This document shows, piece by piece, positions 1-12,668 of a stretch of DNA of 64,000 nt. The DNA lies in contig CAJJDN010000005.1 in the NCBI GenBank assembly GCA_905182985.1, positions 799,240 to 863,239 of the forward strand. Direction: 5' to 3'. Source of the stretch: Paramecium sonneborni. Taxonomy: Eukaryota > Ciliophora > Oligohymenophorea > Peniculida > Parameciidae. A program made the translations under genes and the position numbers. Numbering within the stretch: position 1 is the first letter of the stretch; every line of letters begins with the position of its first letter. Under the pieces are notes generated by a model. That model did no database searches. It saw nothing but the letters and a program-made list of their open reading frames with translations, and was not told the origin of the DNA.

Positions 1-1401
1 GAATTAGATGAAAAATTCTTATCATTAAATTTATTTTTTAAGTTAAATATGGTCTAAGTAATTACAGTAAGTAAAAGTTATATCAATTATTTAAATGAAA
101 ATTTAATTTTTTATGAGTAATAAATTGTTAATGCTTTAATTTATATTGTTGTGGCAGAGCTTTGTGTAATAACAGCTTTTATGTTTTTGATAATCAAAGT
201 ATTATAAGATGTAAATGATTTAATTAGAAAAATATTAATTCTTATAACAAAATTAAGTGAAGATGATGTAAATTAAATTAATAAGATATATAATGAACTA
301 AAAATTATTTTAAAAGATCCAAAATAAGTTTTATGGAAATCAACTAATTTTGTTAAATACATTTTTGAATCAAACTTTGTAAAGGTAAAATAGGATATAA
401 ATTTTCTCTAATCTTCTATTGGATCAAACCCTTCAAATAATAGCAAATAGAAATAAAAAAGGAGATATTAGAATAGTTCCTTAACTTCAAGAGTGTATAA
501 TTTAAGATTGCCTTAGATTTGGAATTATGCATTCTTATTTTTATCGTGGTTATTTTTAGCTGGATATTTATTGGGTGCATTAGGATTATCTATATCAATG
601 GTTTAATCGATTAAACCAGCAATAACATTAAATTTATAATTAATAGAATTTAAATTAAAATTCGATTCTTTAATAGTTTATGGAGAAATATTGAAAACAG
701 ATCATTTGGTGAATGAAAAATTAAATAAAATTTTTCAATTGTCTTAAATTTAATTTAATTTAAGTGGGGTTTTAACAGAATTTTTTTCTTTACAAGAAGG
801 TTTTTAAGATTAATTATCTGTAATTTATGATTAATTAGCATCAAGCGCATCCCTTTTAGAAGAATAAAAAAACTCCTTATTGATTCCTTTTAGAAGTTCA
901 CTTTGTGAAAGTGATCCTACTTTAGTTTCATCTTGTACATCTTCTTTAGAATCATCCTCTTCAGACAATAGTTTGGATTATATATCTGGAGGAATAGTTG
1001 ATATGGTACATGAATTTTCTAAAACTTTGAAAACATTCTGGTAGTCAAATGATTATGCTATAACTGATTATAATCAATTAGAATCTTTTTTATCTGGGTA
1101 AGTTCACACAACACAATTTATCCATCATTTTCTATTTCAAGGAAAAATTATGGAATAAATTGCAAGTACTATGCTAAGTTTAAATAAAAGCACTTTAGAC
1201 TCAGTTACTTAAAAGTTCCAGATTTATATGTATACTATGGGATTGACATTGATTATCATATATATTATATGCTTTTACAAATGGATTTTAAGGTTAGATA
1301 ATACAATGTATTTAACAAAATTAGCTTTAACTTTAATTCCTGCAGATTCGTTGAATGAATAAAAGACAATGACTGACTTAAAAAATATTTAAAATGATTG
1401 A
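1..1401 (+). CDS. membrane protein, 5' end cut by window edge
   Basis: Open from the first base to TGA at 1399-1401 when TAA/TAG are read as Gln, giving 466 codons of a longer protein. Three hydrophobic segments are visible, at about codons 44-67, 174-203 and 413-430. A long soluble, Ser-rich loop lies between the second and third, and a short tail follows the third. This layout, with a tail ending in a conserved-looking block (LTLIPADSLNEQ), resembles the C-terminal parts of large multi-pass ciliate membrane proteins, but I do not recognise the family. No intron is needed in the visible part. The 3' end overlaps the start (1379) of the first duplicated block; the gene itself is intact because the block begins only 20 bases before its stop. 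Confidence 0.75.
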
Positions 1402-2472
1402 GAATCATTATTATCTATATTCCACAAATAAAAATATGCTTTTAAAATTATTTATAATAAAACATTAATTTTTACAAATGGCATTCAAAATAGTTTTCAA
1501 TAGAAAAATCCATAAATTGCCTCTTCATATAACTACTATATAGGCAATAAAATCTGCAATCGAAAAACTCTATCCTCAAATTGATCCTAATTATCATCTC
1601 GTTTTTTTCCATAACTAAGAACCTCTTGAAGTAAGAATTAAAATAATCTTTTAAGTTAATACATGAAGATGCATTACTAATACTTTTAAAGATTTTGTAA
1701 TTGTCTTCTTATAAATTATTTGTATTTGAAAACAACATTGGATAATTAACAGAGGAAGGTATTTTTAGCATTTAAATAATTAGATCTCAAATTTATGGAA
1801 TAATCTAGTATATATTCTGCTAGTATAATTTAGATTGATTAAAATCTAAAATAATAATAAACCAGACCAGATCATTAATAATAACAGCAACTTTATAAAA
1901 TAAATAAATAAAAACCAAATAATGAAATTGAGCAGTAATCAATTTAAAAATAGATGACTTAACTATAACAATAATAGCCTTAATGGTAATACCAAGAAAA
2001 ACCCTAATAATAATATTAATAATATTAGAAACTTTCAGAATAAAATAATAATTATCAAGGTTTAATAAAAGGATATTAGTAAATTTAACCTTAAGTTCCT
2101 TTGAGTTCATAGTTTTAATATCCATAATTTGTATAAGAAATAAATCAAGAGGCTTTTTAGATTGAAGTGATTTAAAATTAATAGGTTTAAAGTTATCCAG
2201 ATAGAGAATTTATATGGAGATTAGTATTAAAGAATTCAGGAACAAGAATTTGGCCTTAAACTTTAAAAATAAGATGTATTGATAATCCTTTCAAAACTTA
2301 ATAATTACTCTTGCCTGAAGCTATACCTGGATAGACTGTTGAAGTTTCGATATAATTAAAGGCTCCTTTAAAAATAGATTCATTATTTATAAATTGGGGC
2401 ATTTATTACTTGGAAAATACTTTGGAGTTAGCATTAAAATAAACAATTTGTCTTTTTTTAGAAGTCATAAAA
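1379..2472. repeat. duplicated block A, copy 1 (abuts single N at 2473)
   Basis: This 1094-bp block recurs as 2474-3567, apparently base for base, and the two copies are separated only by the N at 2473. The copies end exactly at the N on both sides, which is the pattern of two overlapping contigs joined without merging. It holds the end of the membrane-protein gene and the 5' part of the NBR1-like gene. Confidence 0.95.
1478..2472 (+). pseudogene. truncated duplicate of the NBR1-like gene (assembly copy)
   Basis: The same start codon, two introns (1631-1655 and 1759-1783) and coding sequence as the full gene at 2573-3663, but cut by the N at 2473 before the C-terminus. It is best read as an artefact of the contig overlap and not as a second gene. 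Confidence 0.85.
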
Positions 2473-2473
2473 N

Positions 2474-3567
2474 TAAAAAATATTTAAAATGATTGAGAAT
2501 CATTATTATCTATATTCCACAAATAAAAATATGCTTTTAAAATTATTTATAATAAAACATTAATTTTTACAAATGGCATTCAAAATAGTTTTCAATAGAA
2601 AAATCCATAAATTGCCTCTTCATATAACTACTATATAGGCAATAAAATCTGCAATCGAAAAACTCTATCCTCAAATTGATCCTAATTATCATCTCGTTTT
2701 TTTCCATAACTAAGAACCTCTTGAAGTAAGAATTAAAATAATCTTTTAAGTTAATACATGAAGATGCATTACTAATACTTTTAAAGATTTTGTAATTGTC
2801 TTCTTATAAATTATTTGTATTTGAAAACAACATTGGATAATTAACAGAGGAAGGTATTTTTAGCATTTAAATAATTAGATCTCAAATTTATGGAATAATC
2901 TAGTATATATTCTGCTAGTATAATTTAGATTGATTAAAATCTAAAATAATAATAAACCAGACCAGATCATTAATAATAACAGCAACTTTATAAAATAAAT
3001 AAATAAAAACCAAATAATGAAATTGAGCAGTAATCAATTTAAAAATAGATGACTTAACTATAACAATAATAGCCTTAATGGTAATACCAAGAAAAACCCT
3101 AATAATAATATTAATAATATTAGAAACTTTCAGAATAAAATAATAATTATCAAGGTTTAATAAAAGGATATTAGTAAATTTAACCTTAAGTTCCTTTGAG
3201 TTCATAGTTTTAATATCCATAATTTGTATAAGAAATAAATCAAGAGGCTTTTTAGATTGAAGTGATTTAAAATTAATAGGTTTAAAGTTATCCAGATAGA
3301 GAATTTATATGGAGATTAGTATTAAAGAATTCAGGAACAAGAATTTGGCCTTAAACTTTAAAAATAAGATGTATTGATAATCCTTTCAAAACTTAATAAT
3401 TACTCTTGCCTGAAGCTATACCTGGATAGACTGTTGAAGTTTCGATATAATTAAAGGCTCCTTTAAAAATAGATTCATTATTTATAAATTGGGGCATTTA
3501 TTACTTGGAAAATACTTTGGAGTTAGCATTAAAATAAACAATTTGTCTTTTTTTAGAAGTCATAAAA
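2474..3567. repeat. duplicated block A, copy 2
   Basis: Second copy of the 1094-bp block at 1379-2472 (offset 1095). This copy continues into unique sequence at 3568, so it carries the intact version of the NBR1-like gene. Confidence 0.95.
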
Positions 3568-3663
3568 GAATGTATAAATAATAAATTTATAATTAAGAGC
3601 CTGAATAAAGATTTATAGGAACGTTGTTATTAGTTAAAGCAGAATAAGTAAAGGCTATAATGA
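2573..3663 (+). CDS. NBR1-like protein (PB1-like plus FW domain)
   Basis: 346 residues after removal of two 25-nt introns (2726-2750, 2854-2878); the frame closes exactly with both. The N-terminus (about residues 1-75) looks like a PB1 interaction domain, beginning MAFKIVFNRKIHKLP and containing an acidic turn. A middle section is almost pure Gln/Asn. The C-terminal third matches the NBR1 central (FW) domain, with motifs such as FIWRLVLKNSGTRIWP, LLLPEAIPGQTVEV and FINWGIYYL. In known proteins PB1 plus FW marks selective autophagy receptors (NBR1, plant Joka2); FW also occurs in ILRUN. I see no ZZ zinc finger or UBA domain. The first intron ends AAG, not TAG. Role in autophagy is inferred from domain order only. 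Confidence 0.75.
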
Positions 3664-3729
3664 CCGATTTGAGTATAAATTACATATGCAAGTTCATAGA
3701 ACAACATAGAATTTTACAATGGAGAGTAG

Positions 3730-5485
3730 ATGAGATTATCAATAAGATCTATGATGAATAATCTTAAAAATGATATTTTTAAAATGAATTATAAATTAAC
3801 CGAGTGTCTATAAGATTAGGATCAGCTACCAGAAATTATTGGTGAATTTATAACTCCAACAGGTAAACGAAGAGTTTTACATGGATTTTGTAATTAAATT
3901 ATAGTTGCCAACAAGAATAAATTCATTTCATTGTCATTTGAAACCAAATTTCAGTTATTAAGAGAATAAGTGGAAGAAAAGTTTAAAGTTGGAAAACCAT
4001 TAGGATTGTTGATTGAAAGAGAGAATATTTAGCATAAAATAAAGTTATTTTCAGATGATACTTAACTTTTGAAGAAATGGAGAGATTATTTAGCAAAATA
4101 TATAAATTAAAGAGGATTTCATGAAAGTTTTAAAGCACATCGTAAAATAGGGAAAGGTAATTTTGCATCAGTGTATTTGGTTGATCGTTTAGAAGATGAA
4201 AGAAGTTTTGCAATAAAAGCATTTTCAAAAGAAATAGCTTATGGTTAAGATAAAGGAAAGGTAAAAATTATAAATTCATTATAGATGTCTATATTGAATG
4301 AGATTTAAGTGATGAGATAACTTGATAGTCATGCTCTTATAAAATTGCATGAAGTTTATGAAACTGATAATTCATTATATATGGTACTAGATTTATTGGA
4401 AGGAGGTTCGTTGTATGATAAAGTAAAAAATAGACCATAATTTAATTCATTTGAAATAGAAATACTTATATTTACACTATTAGAAGGTTTATAATAGATG
4501 CATTCAAAACATATAATGCATAGAGATTTAAAACCAGAAAATATATTATTTAGAAAGCCAAAGTAATTAATAATTATATAAGTAATTAGTAATATATAGT
4601 CAGTTTGTATAGCTGATTTTGGGTTGGCATAAAATGCTGATGAATATCCATATTTATTCAATAGATGTGGAACACCAGGATTTGTAGCACCAGAAGTTTT
4701 AAATTGTAAAGATGGAGGAAGATATGATCCAATATGTGATGTATATAGCTTAGGATTAATATTTTATATTTTGTAAATAATATTATATTTAATATTTATA
4801 GATTAACTGGTAAGCCTGCATTTCCAGGTAAAAGTTATAATGATGTATTGGCAAAGAATAGAAAATCTGAGATATCATTTGAGGGAGCCTTATTTGAGAA
4901 TGTTCCATAATAAGCATATGATTTATTAAGAAAGATGCTAGAAATAGAACCGAATAAAAGGATTACTGCTTAATAAGCTCTTGAACATTCATATTTTAGT
5001 AGAAGATTGAAATAAGTAGAAGAAAATGAAGAAACAACATTTAATGTATAGGAGGGACATTTGAAATTTGATAAATAGAGATTAAAATAATTAAACAATT
5101 CACCATTACATTCACCTTTGATTACTGCATCATCAAGATTAAGAAAGGATTGTTCAAATGATAGTTTATATTAAAACAGTCCCTTATTAAATGGTCATAC
5201 TGATTAAATCGGTATTATTATATTTTATTTAAATAAGATTCTCCTTCTAATAATGGATTTAATAGTCCATCAGCTTAAAGTAGATCATTAAATAGAGTCG
5301 AATAATAATAATAATAATCGAAACCATCGCGATTTAGAGATGTCGATGGAACTAATACTAATTGTTAAGGAAGTAATTCAAATTAGAGTTCTAAACCTTT
5401 TATTTTAAATTAAAATCCTTTACATAAATATGCAATCAGAAATGAAATGGCTAGATAGTAAAATAATCAAGAATAAAAGTAATGA
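3730..5485 (+). CDS. protein kinase with N-terminal PH-like domain
   Basis: 549 residues; four introns at 4261-4284, 4563-4589, 4773-4801 and 5212-5237 restore one frame, ending TGA 5483-5485. Residues about 25-125 resemble a PH-like fold (GEFITPTGKRRVLHG ... LKKWRDYLAKYI). The kinase domain follows: glycine loop IGKGNFASVYLV, VAIK-type lysine in FAIKAF, catalytic HRDLKPENILF, DFGLA, and GTPGFVAPEVL in the activation/APE region. All catalytic residues are present, so it should be active on Ser/Thr; overall it looks CAMK-like. The tail is Gln/Ser rich. The first in-frame Met after an upstream stop (3670) is used as start. An alternative 18-nt intron reading near 4581 was considered, but the 27-nt intron gives a better subdomain VIb-VII spacing. 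Confidence 0.85.
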
Positions 5486-5591
5486 GATAAATAATCTGAA
5501 TATATATTTTATCATTCTAAAATATCCTATTATATTTATATGATTGTCAGATTGTTACAATAAATAAATATTTATTGTTAAGATAATTTGA

Positions 5592-6062
5592 ATGCACGGT
5601 AATAAAAAAATAGAATAGAATTTTAATGAACTCTTGTTCCTTCCACATATTAATAGCAAATCTATAGCAATTAATGAATCAATGAGAAGATAATTGAGTT
5701 TGTAATGCAAAGATAACTTTTTGTAATTTCTTGTAGTTTAAAAGGCAGGAAAGGTAAATTTAGTTTGAAATAGGCCTGGTGATGTAGTATTTTTAGAGAA
5801 ATTAAAATAGTAATATCGATCAGAATTCAAGACTAAACCTCTATAGATTTCAAAATCACATATTTCTTATTTAAAGTAAAAAGATGAAAATGAGAAATAA
5901 CTGAAAAAATAAGCATATCTTGTCTTGAGTGGACGTCAAATGAGATAACAAACACCTTTGGATGAATTTATAAAGAAAAGACATGAAAAAAGTGTAAATT
6001 AGACAGCTTCTCTTGGAGATGGATTAAATACAAAATCAAAACTTGATATATTTAACATATGA
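5592..6062 (+). CDS. small basic protein, frame unresolved
   Basis: The C-terminal exon is clear: from about 5775 to TGA 6060-6062 it encodes a Lys-rich stretch (PGDVVFLEKLKQQYRSEF, then LSGRQMRQQTPLDEFIKKR). A 20-nt GTA...TAG intron at 5754-5773 precedes it and hides an in-frame TGA at 5766. The best upstream exon starts at ATG 5592 (MHGNKKIEQNFNELLF) but is one base out of phase with the second exon across that intron. A 51-nt intron from 5723 would fix the frame but is too long for this genome. Either one base is wrong here or the start exon is misjudged. I do not recognise the family. Confidence 0.4.
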
Positions 6063-6075
6063 ATTATTAATTAAA

Positions 6076-7775
6076 ATGAGTGACAGTATTGATATAAATG
6101 ATATTATTAATCTGAATAGGTATTGTATCTAAATATGAAGAAACATCTATGGAACTTAATAGTAGAATAAGGAAAGTAAAATGCTTTAAAAACCAGCAGA
6201 TGATTCAAGTGTGACAATTAATAACATTTTAATTGGAAATCAGTATAATGATATATCTAAATATTAGAGCATTCTATGCACCAGTTGCAATGAAAACAGA
6301 ATAAGTAATTGAAAATATTGTAGAGGAATCAGCTGAAGAAAAAACAGATTTCTTTCAAGAAGTCTAACTATTAAGTAAAATCCCTGAAATAACATCTCTC
6401 AATTTAATATATAATTATAAGACAATATTTAAGAATGATGGTATTCCTTATGATGAAGCAAAAAATTTAGATAAAAGTACTTAATTAATCAATAGAAATA
6501 GCGAGAATAAAAAGAAAAGAAAGAGAATAAAAAGGTAGTGATACATCTATTGCTAAGGAACCTGTTGTTGTTAAGAAATAATATGTTAAATTGTATAAGA
6601 ATTAGATATCAAAATTATGCTTTATAACTCCAAAAAGTTTATTTATAATGAGCAAATATTTAATAAATAATACAATGTGGGAGAAGCACTTAAATCTTTA
6701 AGATTTTGGAGGTTAGAGACCATCTTTGTCAATAGTTTAAGAGAAAACAACAGGTCGTTTTTACATTTATGATAATAAATAAGGAAAGGTTCATATATAT
6801 AGTTCAGATATACTGATTAATGATAATAAGAATAAACCACTTGTATCTTTGAATTTAAATGAAGATAAGCCAAGATAAGATCCACTTTTATATTTAATTG
6901 AATGTGAACATGAATATTAATGGAAAAGTGTTTTATTTGTAATAGGTGGACATCAACTTTAAAGAGGAGAAAAGAAACCTTTAAAAACAATTAAAGTTTT
7001 TGAGATTAAACGTAGAGAAGTTACACTTTCTCCTGTTCTTACTATAACAATGACTAAATCAAGAATGAATCCTATTGTATTTGATTTAATCAAAGATAAA
7101 GGAATTATTTGGTAAGATAAAGATAATAGAGATAAAGAAAAGTTTGATCCTTAACATAGATCAGTAGATTCAAAATATATCTTTTTTATGGGAGGTAACC
7201 CTTTATTGGAATATGAAAAAGAAATAAGTTAAGAATTAATTGAAGCTAATTAAACTTGTGAATATGTAAGTTTGAAATTAGTTTTAGAACATATCGCTAG
7301 AGCAAAATTAGTAATTATTATTTATAACATAGTTTTTTTAAACTGATTAAGCTAATTTAGGTTTGAATTTTGGTAAATTTTCAATTGTTGATACTCTTAC
7401 AATAAAATATTAAAACATAGTAGCTACTTAAAAGGTTTATAATCATTTTTATAATGCATCAGTAACTAAAATGAGTGATGAAGTATTTTAATAAAAGGCA
7501 TTGATAGTTGTTGGAGGAAATACTTGCTAAACATTTTAAATATAAACTATATCATTTAAACAAAATGAAATAACTTTGATTGGTTATAATAAATAAATCT
7601 CAAATCCTTCTCTCATTCATTCAGCTAGTAATTTAAGGTATATTGTATTATAATTAGATATTTTGATAAAAAGGTTTGGTATTTTGATGATACAAATAAA
7701 AAAGATCCTCTAGTTTTAAAGAATATGGATTTCAGAAGAGATATAAAAACATCATGTACTTGTTTAATTATGTGA
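6076..7775 (+). CDS. kelch-type beta-propeller protein
   Basis: 530 residues from five introns (6120-6140, 6243-6267, 6477-6495, 7311-7332, 7638-7657; 19-25 nt), which together bring the start and the TGA at 7773-7775 into one frame. The second half has kelch-like blades: double-glycine turns in VLFVIGGHQL, YIFFMGGNP and LIVVGGNT, with following hydrophobic strands. The N-terminal 180 residues are charged and Lys/Gln rich, with no domain I recognise. Kelch propellers generally serve as protein-binding platforms; no enzymatic residues are visible. Only 13 bp separate it from the preceding stop. The first intron ends in AAG, so the first exon is the least certain part. Confidence 0.7.
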
Positions 7776-7821
7776 TAGTTAATAAAATAAAAATTTTCTT
7801 ATTTATTATTATTATTATAAA

Positions 7822-8468
7822 ATGTTAAATTTTAAGAATGTTTTCAAATTATTTATTTAAGCTAAAACTACACCGAACCCAAATTTTTTGAAATTTATTC
7901 CAGGAGGTAAGTAAGTTATGATAAATGGAACTTATGATTTTTCAAGACCTAGAGAAGCTAAATGTTCTCCTTTGGCTTAAAAACTATTTATGATTGATGG
8001 AGTGACAAGAGTTTTTTATGGAAAAGATTATATTTCTATATCAAAGAAGGAAGAAAGCAGATGGGAAGAACTAAAACCATAAATATTTGAACATATAATG
8101 GAACATTATTAATTAGATTAAGATGGATAGGAAAAATAATTAATTATTGATGGTTATAAAGAAAGCCAAGACACTTAAATAAATGAAGATGATTCAGAAG
8201 TATTATATTTATATAAAAATAGGCTGTTTAATTAATTAAAGAGATTATTGACACTCGTATTAGACCTACAGTTTAAGAGGATGGTGGAGATATAGTATTT
8301 AGAGAATTTGATGAATAGAAAGGAATTGTACATTTATATATGAAAGGATCATGTGCAGGATGTCCATCATCTTCTGTAACATTGAAAAATGGAATTGAAA
8401 GAATGTTGTGTCATTATGTTGCTGAAGTCAAAGAAGTTCTCGCTGAAGATTATATTGGTTCTGATTGA
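7822..8468 (+). CDS. NFU1: NFU1-like iron-sulfur cluster scaffold
   Basis: 207 residues with one 23-nt intron (8200-8222). The N-terminal half is the Nfu_N domain ([13 protein letters not shown], then [17 protein letters not shown]). The C-terminal half is the NifU-like cluster domain, with [13 protein letters not shown] and the cluster-binding CxxC in [18 protein letters not shown] near residues 168-171. NFU1 carries 4Fe-4S clusters to mitochondrial targets such as lipoate synthase. The N-terminus [11 protein letters not shown] is short and basic/hydrophobic, compatible with a mitochondrial targeting signal. It converges with the tubulin ligase-like gene: 31 bp separate the two stop codons. 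Confidence 0.93.
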
Positions 8469-8499
8469 GTAAAATTAAGATTTTTGGACTTTAAATTAA

Positions 8500-10962
8500 T
8501 CAATCATCATCTGATTTATATTCTTCTTCTTCTTCATTCATTTCATCAATTTGATCATCATTTATTTAATTACTATACAAGTTTTTTATTTATTCACCTT
8601 CTTCTTATTCATCAAATAATAATTAAAATCTATTGTTTTCTAATATATTATCATAAAAAAGTAAATGTTTTTTATTAGGAGGCCATTATGATTATTCTGG
8701 TGGTGGTACTAAAGTATCTATAGATAATCTTAATATATATAAATAAAATATTACCTAAATGCATTTTCTATCATTGCTGGTATTATTCTACCTAATAATG
8801 GAGAACTTAATTCTAAACAAGGATTTGTATTTATTTCTATTAAATAAGGTTTAAATTTTTCATCAATCATAAAATCTAATCCAAATATTTCAAAATTATA
8901 ATTCTTTTTATATGGCTCTATCTTATTATAAACTGATTTTATAGCATTTAAAGTTATCATTTTTAATTTTGGATACAAATCTCTATAAAAATCCAAGTGA
9001 TCATTACTGTACCATTTATCTAAATATCTTTAAAACTCAGCAAAAGATAATTTATTTCCATTTTCATATTTTCCATAACCTTCACTATTTTTCTATATTG
9101 CATCATTCGTCAAATGAACATACTAATTACTCACATCATTAATATTAAATTCTTCACTAGATGTTCTTAAATAACCTTCTTCATACCAATATGCTCTTAT
9201 TACATTATTTAATTAAGTTATCAAAAAATAGCATCTAATATCAAACTTCCTTTTATTATATAAAAAAGGTTTTTCTATATATTTTTAAATTAAATAAGTA
9301 AAAGGTTTTCCATTTGGATGGATTTGTCTTTTACTTACAATCCTATGAATCTCATTCAAGTTTTAACAAACTATTATTCCATTACCTCTATTAGTGAATT
9401 CTCCTGGCTTTACAATCCATATACTATTTCCCTTTCTTATATATAATTAAATATACTTTTCTTTATAATATTCCAAAAACTATAAGTATGACTTATCTTT
9501 TATACTAGATACATGAAATGTAATCGGTAAATGCAAAAATAAATCTTGCTTTATTAATTCATAATATTTTTTCATATTATGAAACATAGCCTTCTTATTA
9601 CCGAGATGGTGATTACTTTCAATATGATTGTGAATCTAAACTATTAAAATGATATACTTTATGAATATTTTCTATAGTTTTAAGTCCTTTTTTTTCAACG
9701 TATTTTTAAAAGCTTTACACTGATTTATCAATGGTTTTTAATTCATTTACGTCCTAGTCACTCACTAGTTTTTGTAAAGGATCATCAAATTTTCCAAATT
9801 TTATAGATTTTTTTTATGATTTAGGTGATTATTATTTTTTTGATTATTTTAAATCTGTTTATGTATAAGATACAGATTTTTTGCGAATTAAAATGGATTC
9901 CTTACTCCATTCTTATAGATTCATGTATGAAGGTGCTTTAATTTATGTCCAAACAAAATTACATTCTTTATTTTCTGCTTCCTAAGTTAATGTCCACCAC
10001 CATCTTTATTTAAATGTCTCCTTAATTAATAAACTGTTATTTCCTTTTCCAACTTTAAATTATAATTCAATTTAATTGTCGGATGGGACTACATAAAAAT
10101 TGCTTTATGTTGATACAATAAATAAAAAGTAATGATAATTCAACAATTTTGTCTAGAACAGCTAATCTCTGCTCAAACTTGAATATTCATTTAATGAAAA
10201 TCTAAAATTTTAATTATTTCTCATGCTTTATTATGAGATATTTTTTATTTAACTCTAAGGAGATTCTCTCTTTCTTTATACGGATCGACTTATACTTTCT
10301 CTTATATCTATTGATTATTTTGGATATTCTCTCTCCTTTTCTTAAGAATAAGCTTTTGTTCTTAGAAACTATTATTCTTATTATTTGGATGACTTGATAC
10401 GCAATCCTAAAATAGAAAAAAAATTTTTATTTTCTTTTTCATTTTCTTATTAATATAACAATCCTAAAATGTTGTTTAATAAGGTTTTGGTTTTATTGCT
10501 ACCATTTTACTTAGATAAAGTTTTTTTTAAATCATTTATGTTTAATGTTTTTTCTTCAACCGGATCTATTTAAGTACCTTATTAGTTATTTTATAAATTT
10601 TAAATTTTATCTTTTTTTTAAACAATCGAATCTTAATGTTTTGAATTAGAATATGCTAAACATATTGTTACTTCTTTTTATAAAGACCCTTTTCTCTACT
10701 CTAAAATATTAAATTTAATTATACATTCAATTTATTATTACTAAACTATTTATAAGGCCCTAGCTAAAGATAAATGTCTTTAATCGTGCTATCTTTTATA
10801 ATTTTAATGTTCAACATTTCTTTTTAATTTGTTTCGTTATAATTGATTATTTCTGTTAGATTACCTAGAAACAAATGCACTCATTGGATGTACTAGAGTT
10901 GGATTGTAAATTGTCTAAAATTATGGAGTATATGGGTAAATTGCTAAATCCTCTCTATTCAT
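8500..10962 (-). CDS. tubulin tyrosine ligase-like protein (TTLL)
   Basis: 804 residues, two introns (8729-8754 and 9636-9657). The TTL domain runs from about residue 290: KVGKGNNSLLIKE, WWWT, NHIESNHHLGNKKAM, the ATP-site block WIVKPGEFTNRGNGI near residue 507, RKFDIRCYFLI, HLTNDAIQK and the metal/ATP motif YLIEINTNPCL near 693. These enzymes add Glu, Gly or Tyr to tubulin tails, which fits a ciliate with many stable microtubules; which amino acid is added cannot be told here. A 250-residue Gln/Lys-rich N-terminal extension is in frame from the most upstream Met; it is low complexity and the real start could lie further in. The C-terminus is acidic. Confidence 0.88.
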
Positions 10963-11539
10963 GCTTAATAGGAGTATTAATTTATATATATAATATTATT
11001 ATAATTTCCTATCAAATCGTTAAAACTTTTTGATTTTCACTAATAAATCATAGAATTTAAGTAACTTTTCTCTATTGACACATGTAACTATTCAAAGAAT
11101 AGTTTTTTAGTAATTAGAAAAGAATAGATTCTAAAATAAGATTTTTCTTTGGAGAAGAAATAACAACAATTATAGTAGGTAGCATGAAAATAAGAAATAA
11201 TGTTAAAAGATTAAACAAATTTCCTAATAAATATTGAATGTTATTAAGCAGTTCTAGAAATTTTTTTTTTTTTTAATTAATTAATTTATAGAATTACTGA
11301 AAATTCTAACGAGTGAAATCATGTCCAAAAAAAAAATTAGAAGTGACTTTATTATAAAAAAATAATTGGACAAATAAATAAAAATATTTATAAAAACTGA
11401 TTATTAATAAATAGAATTGAAAAATGAACCCTCAATGTTTACTATTCCTCAAAAAGAAGTTTGAACCCTTGTATCATAGTTAATTTGATATCTAATTTTT
11501 ATTTTTTTATTTTACAGAATATTGATAAATTTTAAAGAG
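10963..11539. other. intergenic, no gene seen
   Basis: About 580 bp of AT-rich sequence between the TTLL start and the first duplicated block B. It contains a long T-run near 11261-11274. No frame longer than about 65 codons with a plausible start was found on either strand. It probably holds the TTLL promoter. Confidence 0.5.
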
Positions 11540-12667
11540 AAATGTATTAAACAAAAACACTTGAAATTTCAGAAATACAATTAACAAAACTCAAAACTCA
11601 ATAAATCATATAATACAAAATATTCTAATTTTCCATAGAATGGAAGAATTAAATTTGAAAACATTTTTCTGAAACTAAGAGAAAATTGTGTCTTAATATT
11701 AGAAGAATTATCATTTAAACAAAATAGAAAATAACATTCATATTTTTAATTAAATTTAGATAAAATTTTCTAATAAAAACTATTTTATCAGAGCTCAAAA
11801 ATTAGATCCTCTTAATCTTCTACTTTTCCTATTTATTGAAATTGAATCTATCTTAATTATATATAATACATAATTTGAATGCGTTTTAAGTTCATCTTTA
11901 ACTTATTCTAAAAATTCATTGTGATGAAAATATTAATTATTCATTTTTTTATTTAATTCCTCCTTTAAAAATGGATAAGCTGGTTATAATTAATCTTAAT
12001 TCATAAGAGTATTTAATTATCTAGATAAAACTAAAAATTAATTCTGCTATTACTAATTATATTTAATAAATTCAACAAGAGAAGTAATTTGATTGCGTGT
12101 AGTAATATAATTTTCATGCATTTTTTTTCTTATTGCTTCTAACTCTTGGTTTCTCTTTTTTATATCCTCTTTTTATTTCTATTCTTAAAATTCTAATTGA
12201 TTTTAATCAATTTAATCCTAGATTTTACTTGGACTTATTTTTTATTCTTCTAAAGGATTTAAAATAGGAATAAGAGTATTTTTAATTTAAGAATATTCAC
12301 TGTTCAAAACAAAAGATTTGGATAATGTGTTAGGAACATTTAAAATTTAAGTATACCCATTTTTATTTGATTAAGGCTCTTAAGAAAAAGCTTATATTTT
12401 TGGTAATCTTAATGGAGCAATAGAATTATCAATTTGTTAGGATTTACTTAATTCTTATTTAATTCGCTTTTTTTCTTCAGCCATCATCTTATTATAATTA
12501 TAAATATCTTATTCTAACTTTTATTGCTAAAGTTTTTATCTTTTTTCTAAATCTTAATTATCAAAGATTGAATGAATTTAAAATTTAGGTTTTGGTTATC
12601 TAAAATAGCCAATAAAAAGCATACTAAAAAAGTAATTGATCTTTGACATTTTCTATAATTCTATCTT
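11540..12667. repeat. duplicated block B, copy 1 (abuts N at 12668)
   Basis: 1128-bp block repeated apparently identically at 12669-13796 (offset 1129); a single N at 12668 is the only separation. It contains the 3' part of the minus-strand coiled-coil gene (stop at 11795-11797) and about 250 bp downstream. Confidence 0.95.
11795..12667 (-). pseudogene. truncated duplicate of the coiled-coil gene (assembly copy)
   Basis: Same coding sequence as 12924-13796 but lacking the N-terminal exon because it is cut at the N. Stop TGA is at 11795-11797. It is explained by the contig overlap. Confidence 0.85.
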
Positions 12668-12668
12668 N

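Noticed and set aside
1820..3220. Two identical 101-codon minus-strand ORFs (1820-2125 and 2915-3220)
   Set aside because: They are antisense shadows of the Gln/Asn-rich part of the NBR1-like gene, read with TAA/TAG as stops, and appear twice only because of block A.
4581..4598. An 18-nt intron in the PH-kinase gene
   Set aside because: A 27-nt intron at 4563-4589 gives better spacing between the catalytic loop and DFG and fits the normal intron size range.
8484..8678. 64-codon plus-strand ORF rich in His/Leu
   Set aside because: Antisense to the acidic C-terminus of the TTLL gene.
10221..10224. An overlap of two minus-strand genes at an ATGA near 10222
   Set aside because: Careful phase counting showed the upstream frame is the same as the TTLL frame; it is one gene with an N-terminal extension.
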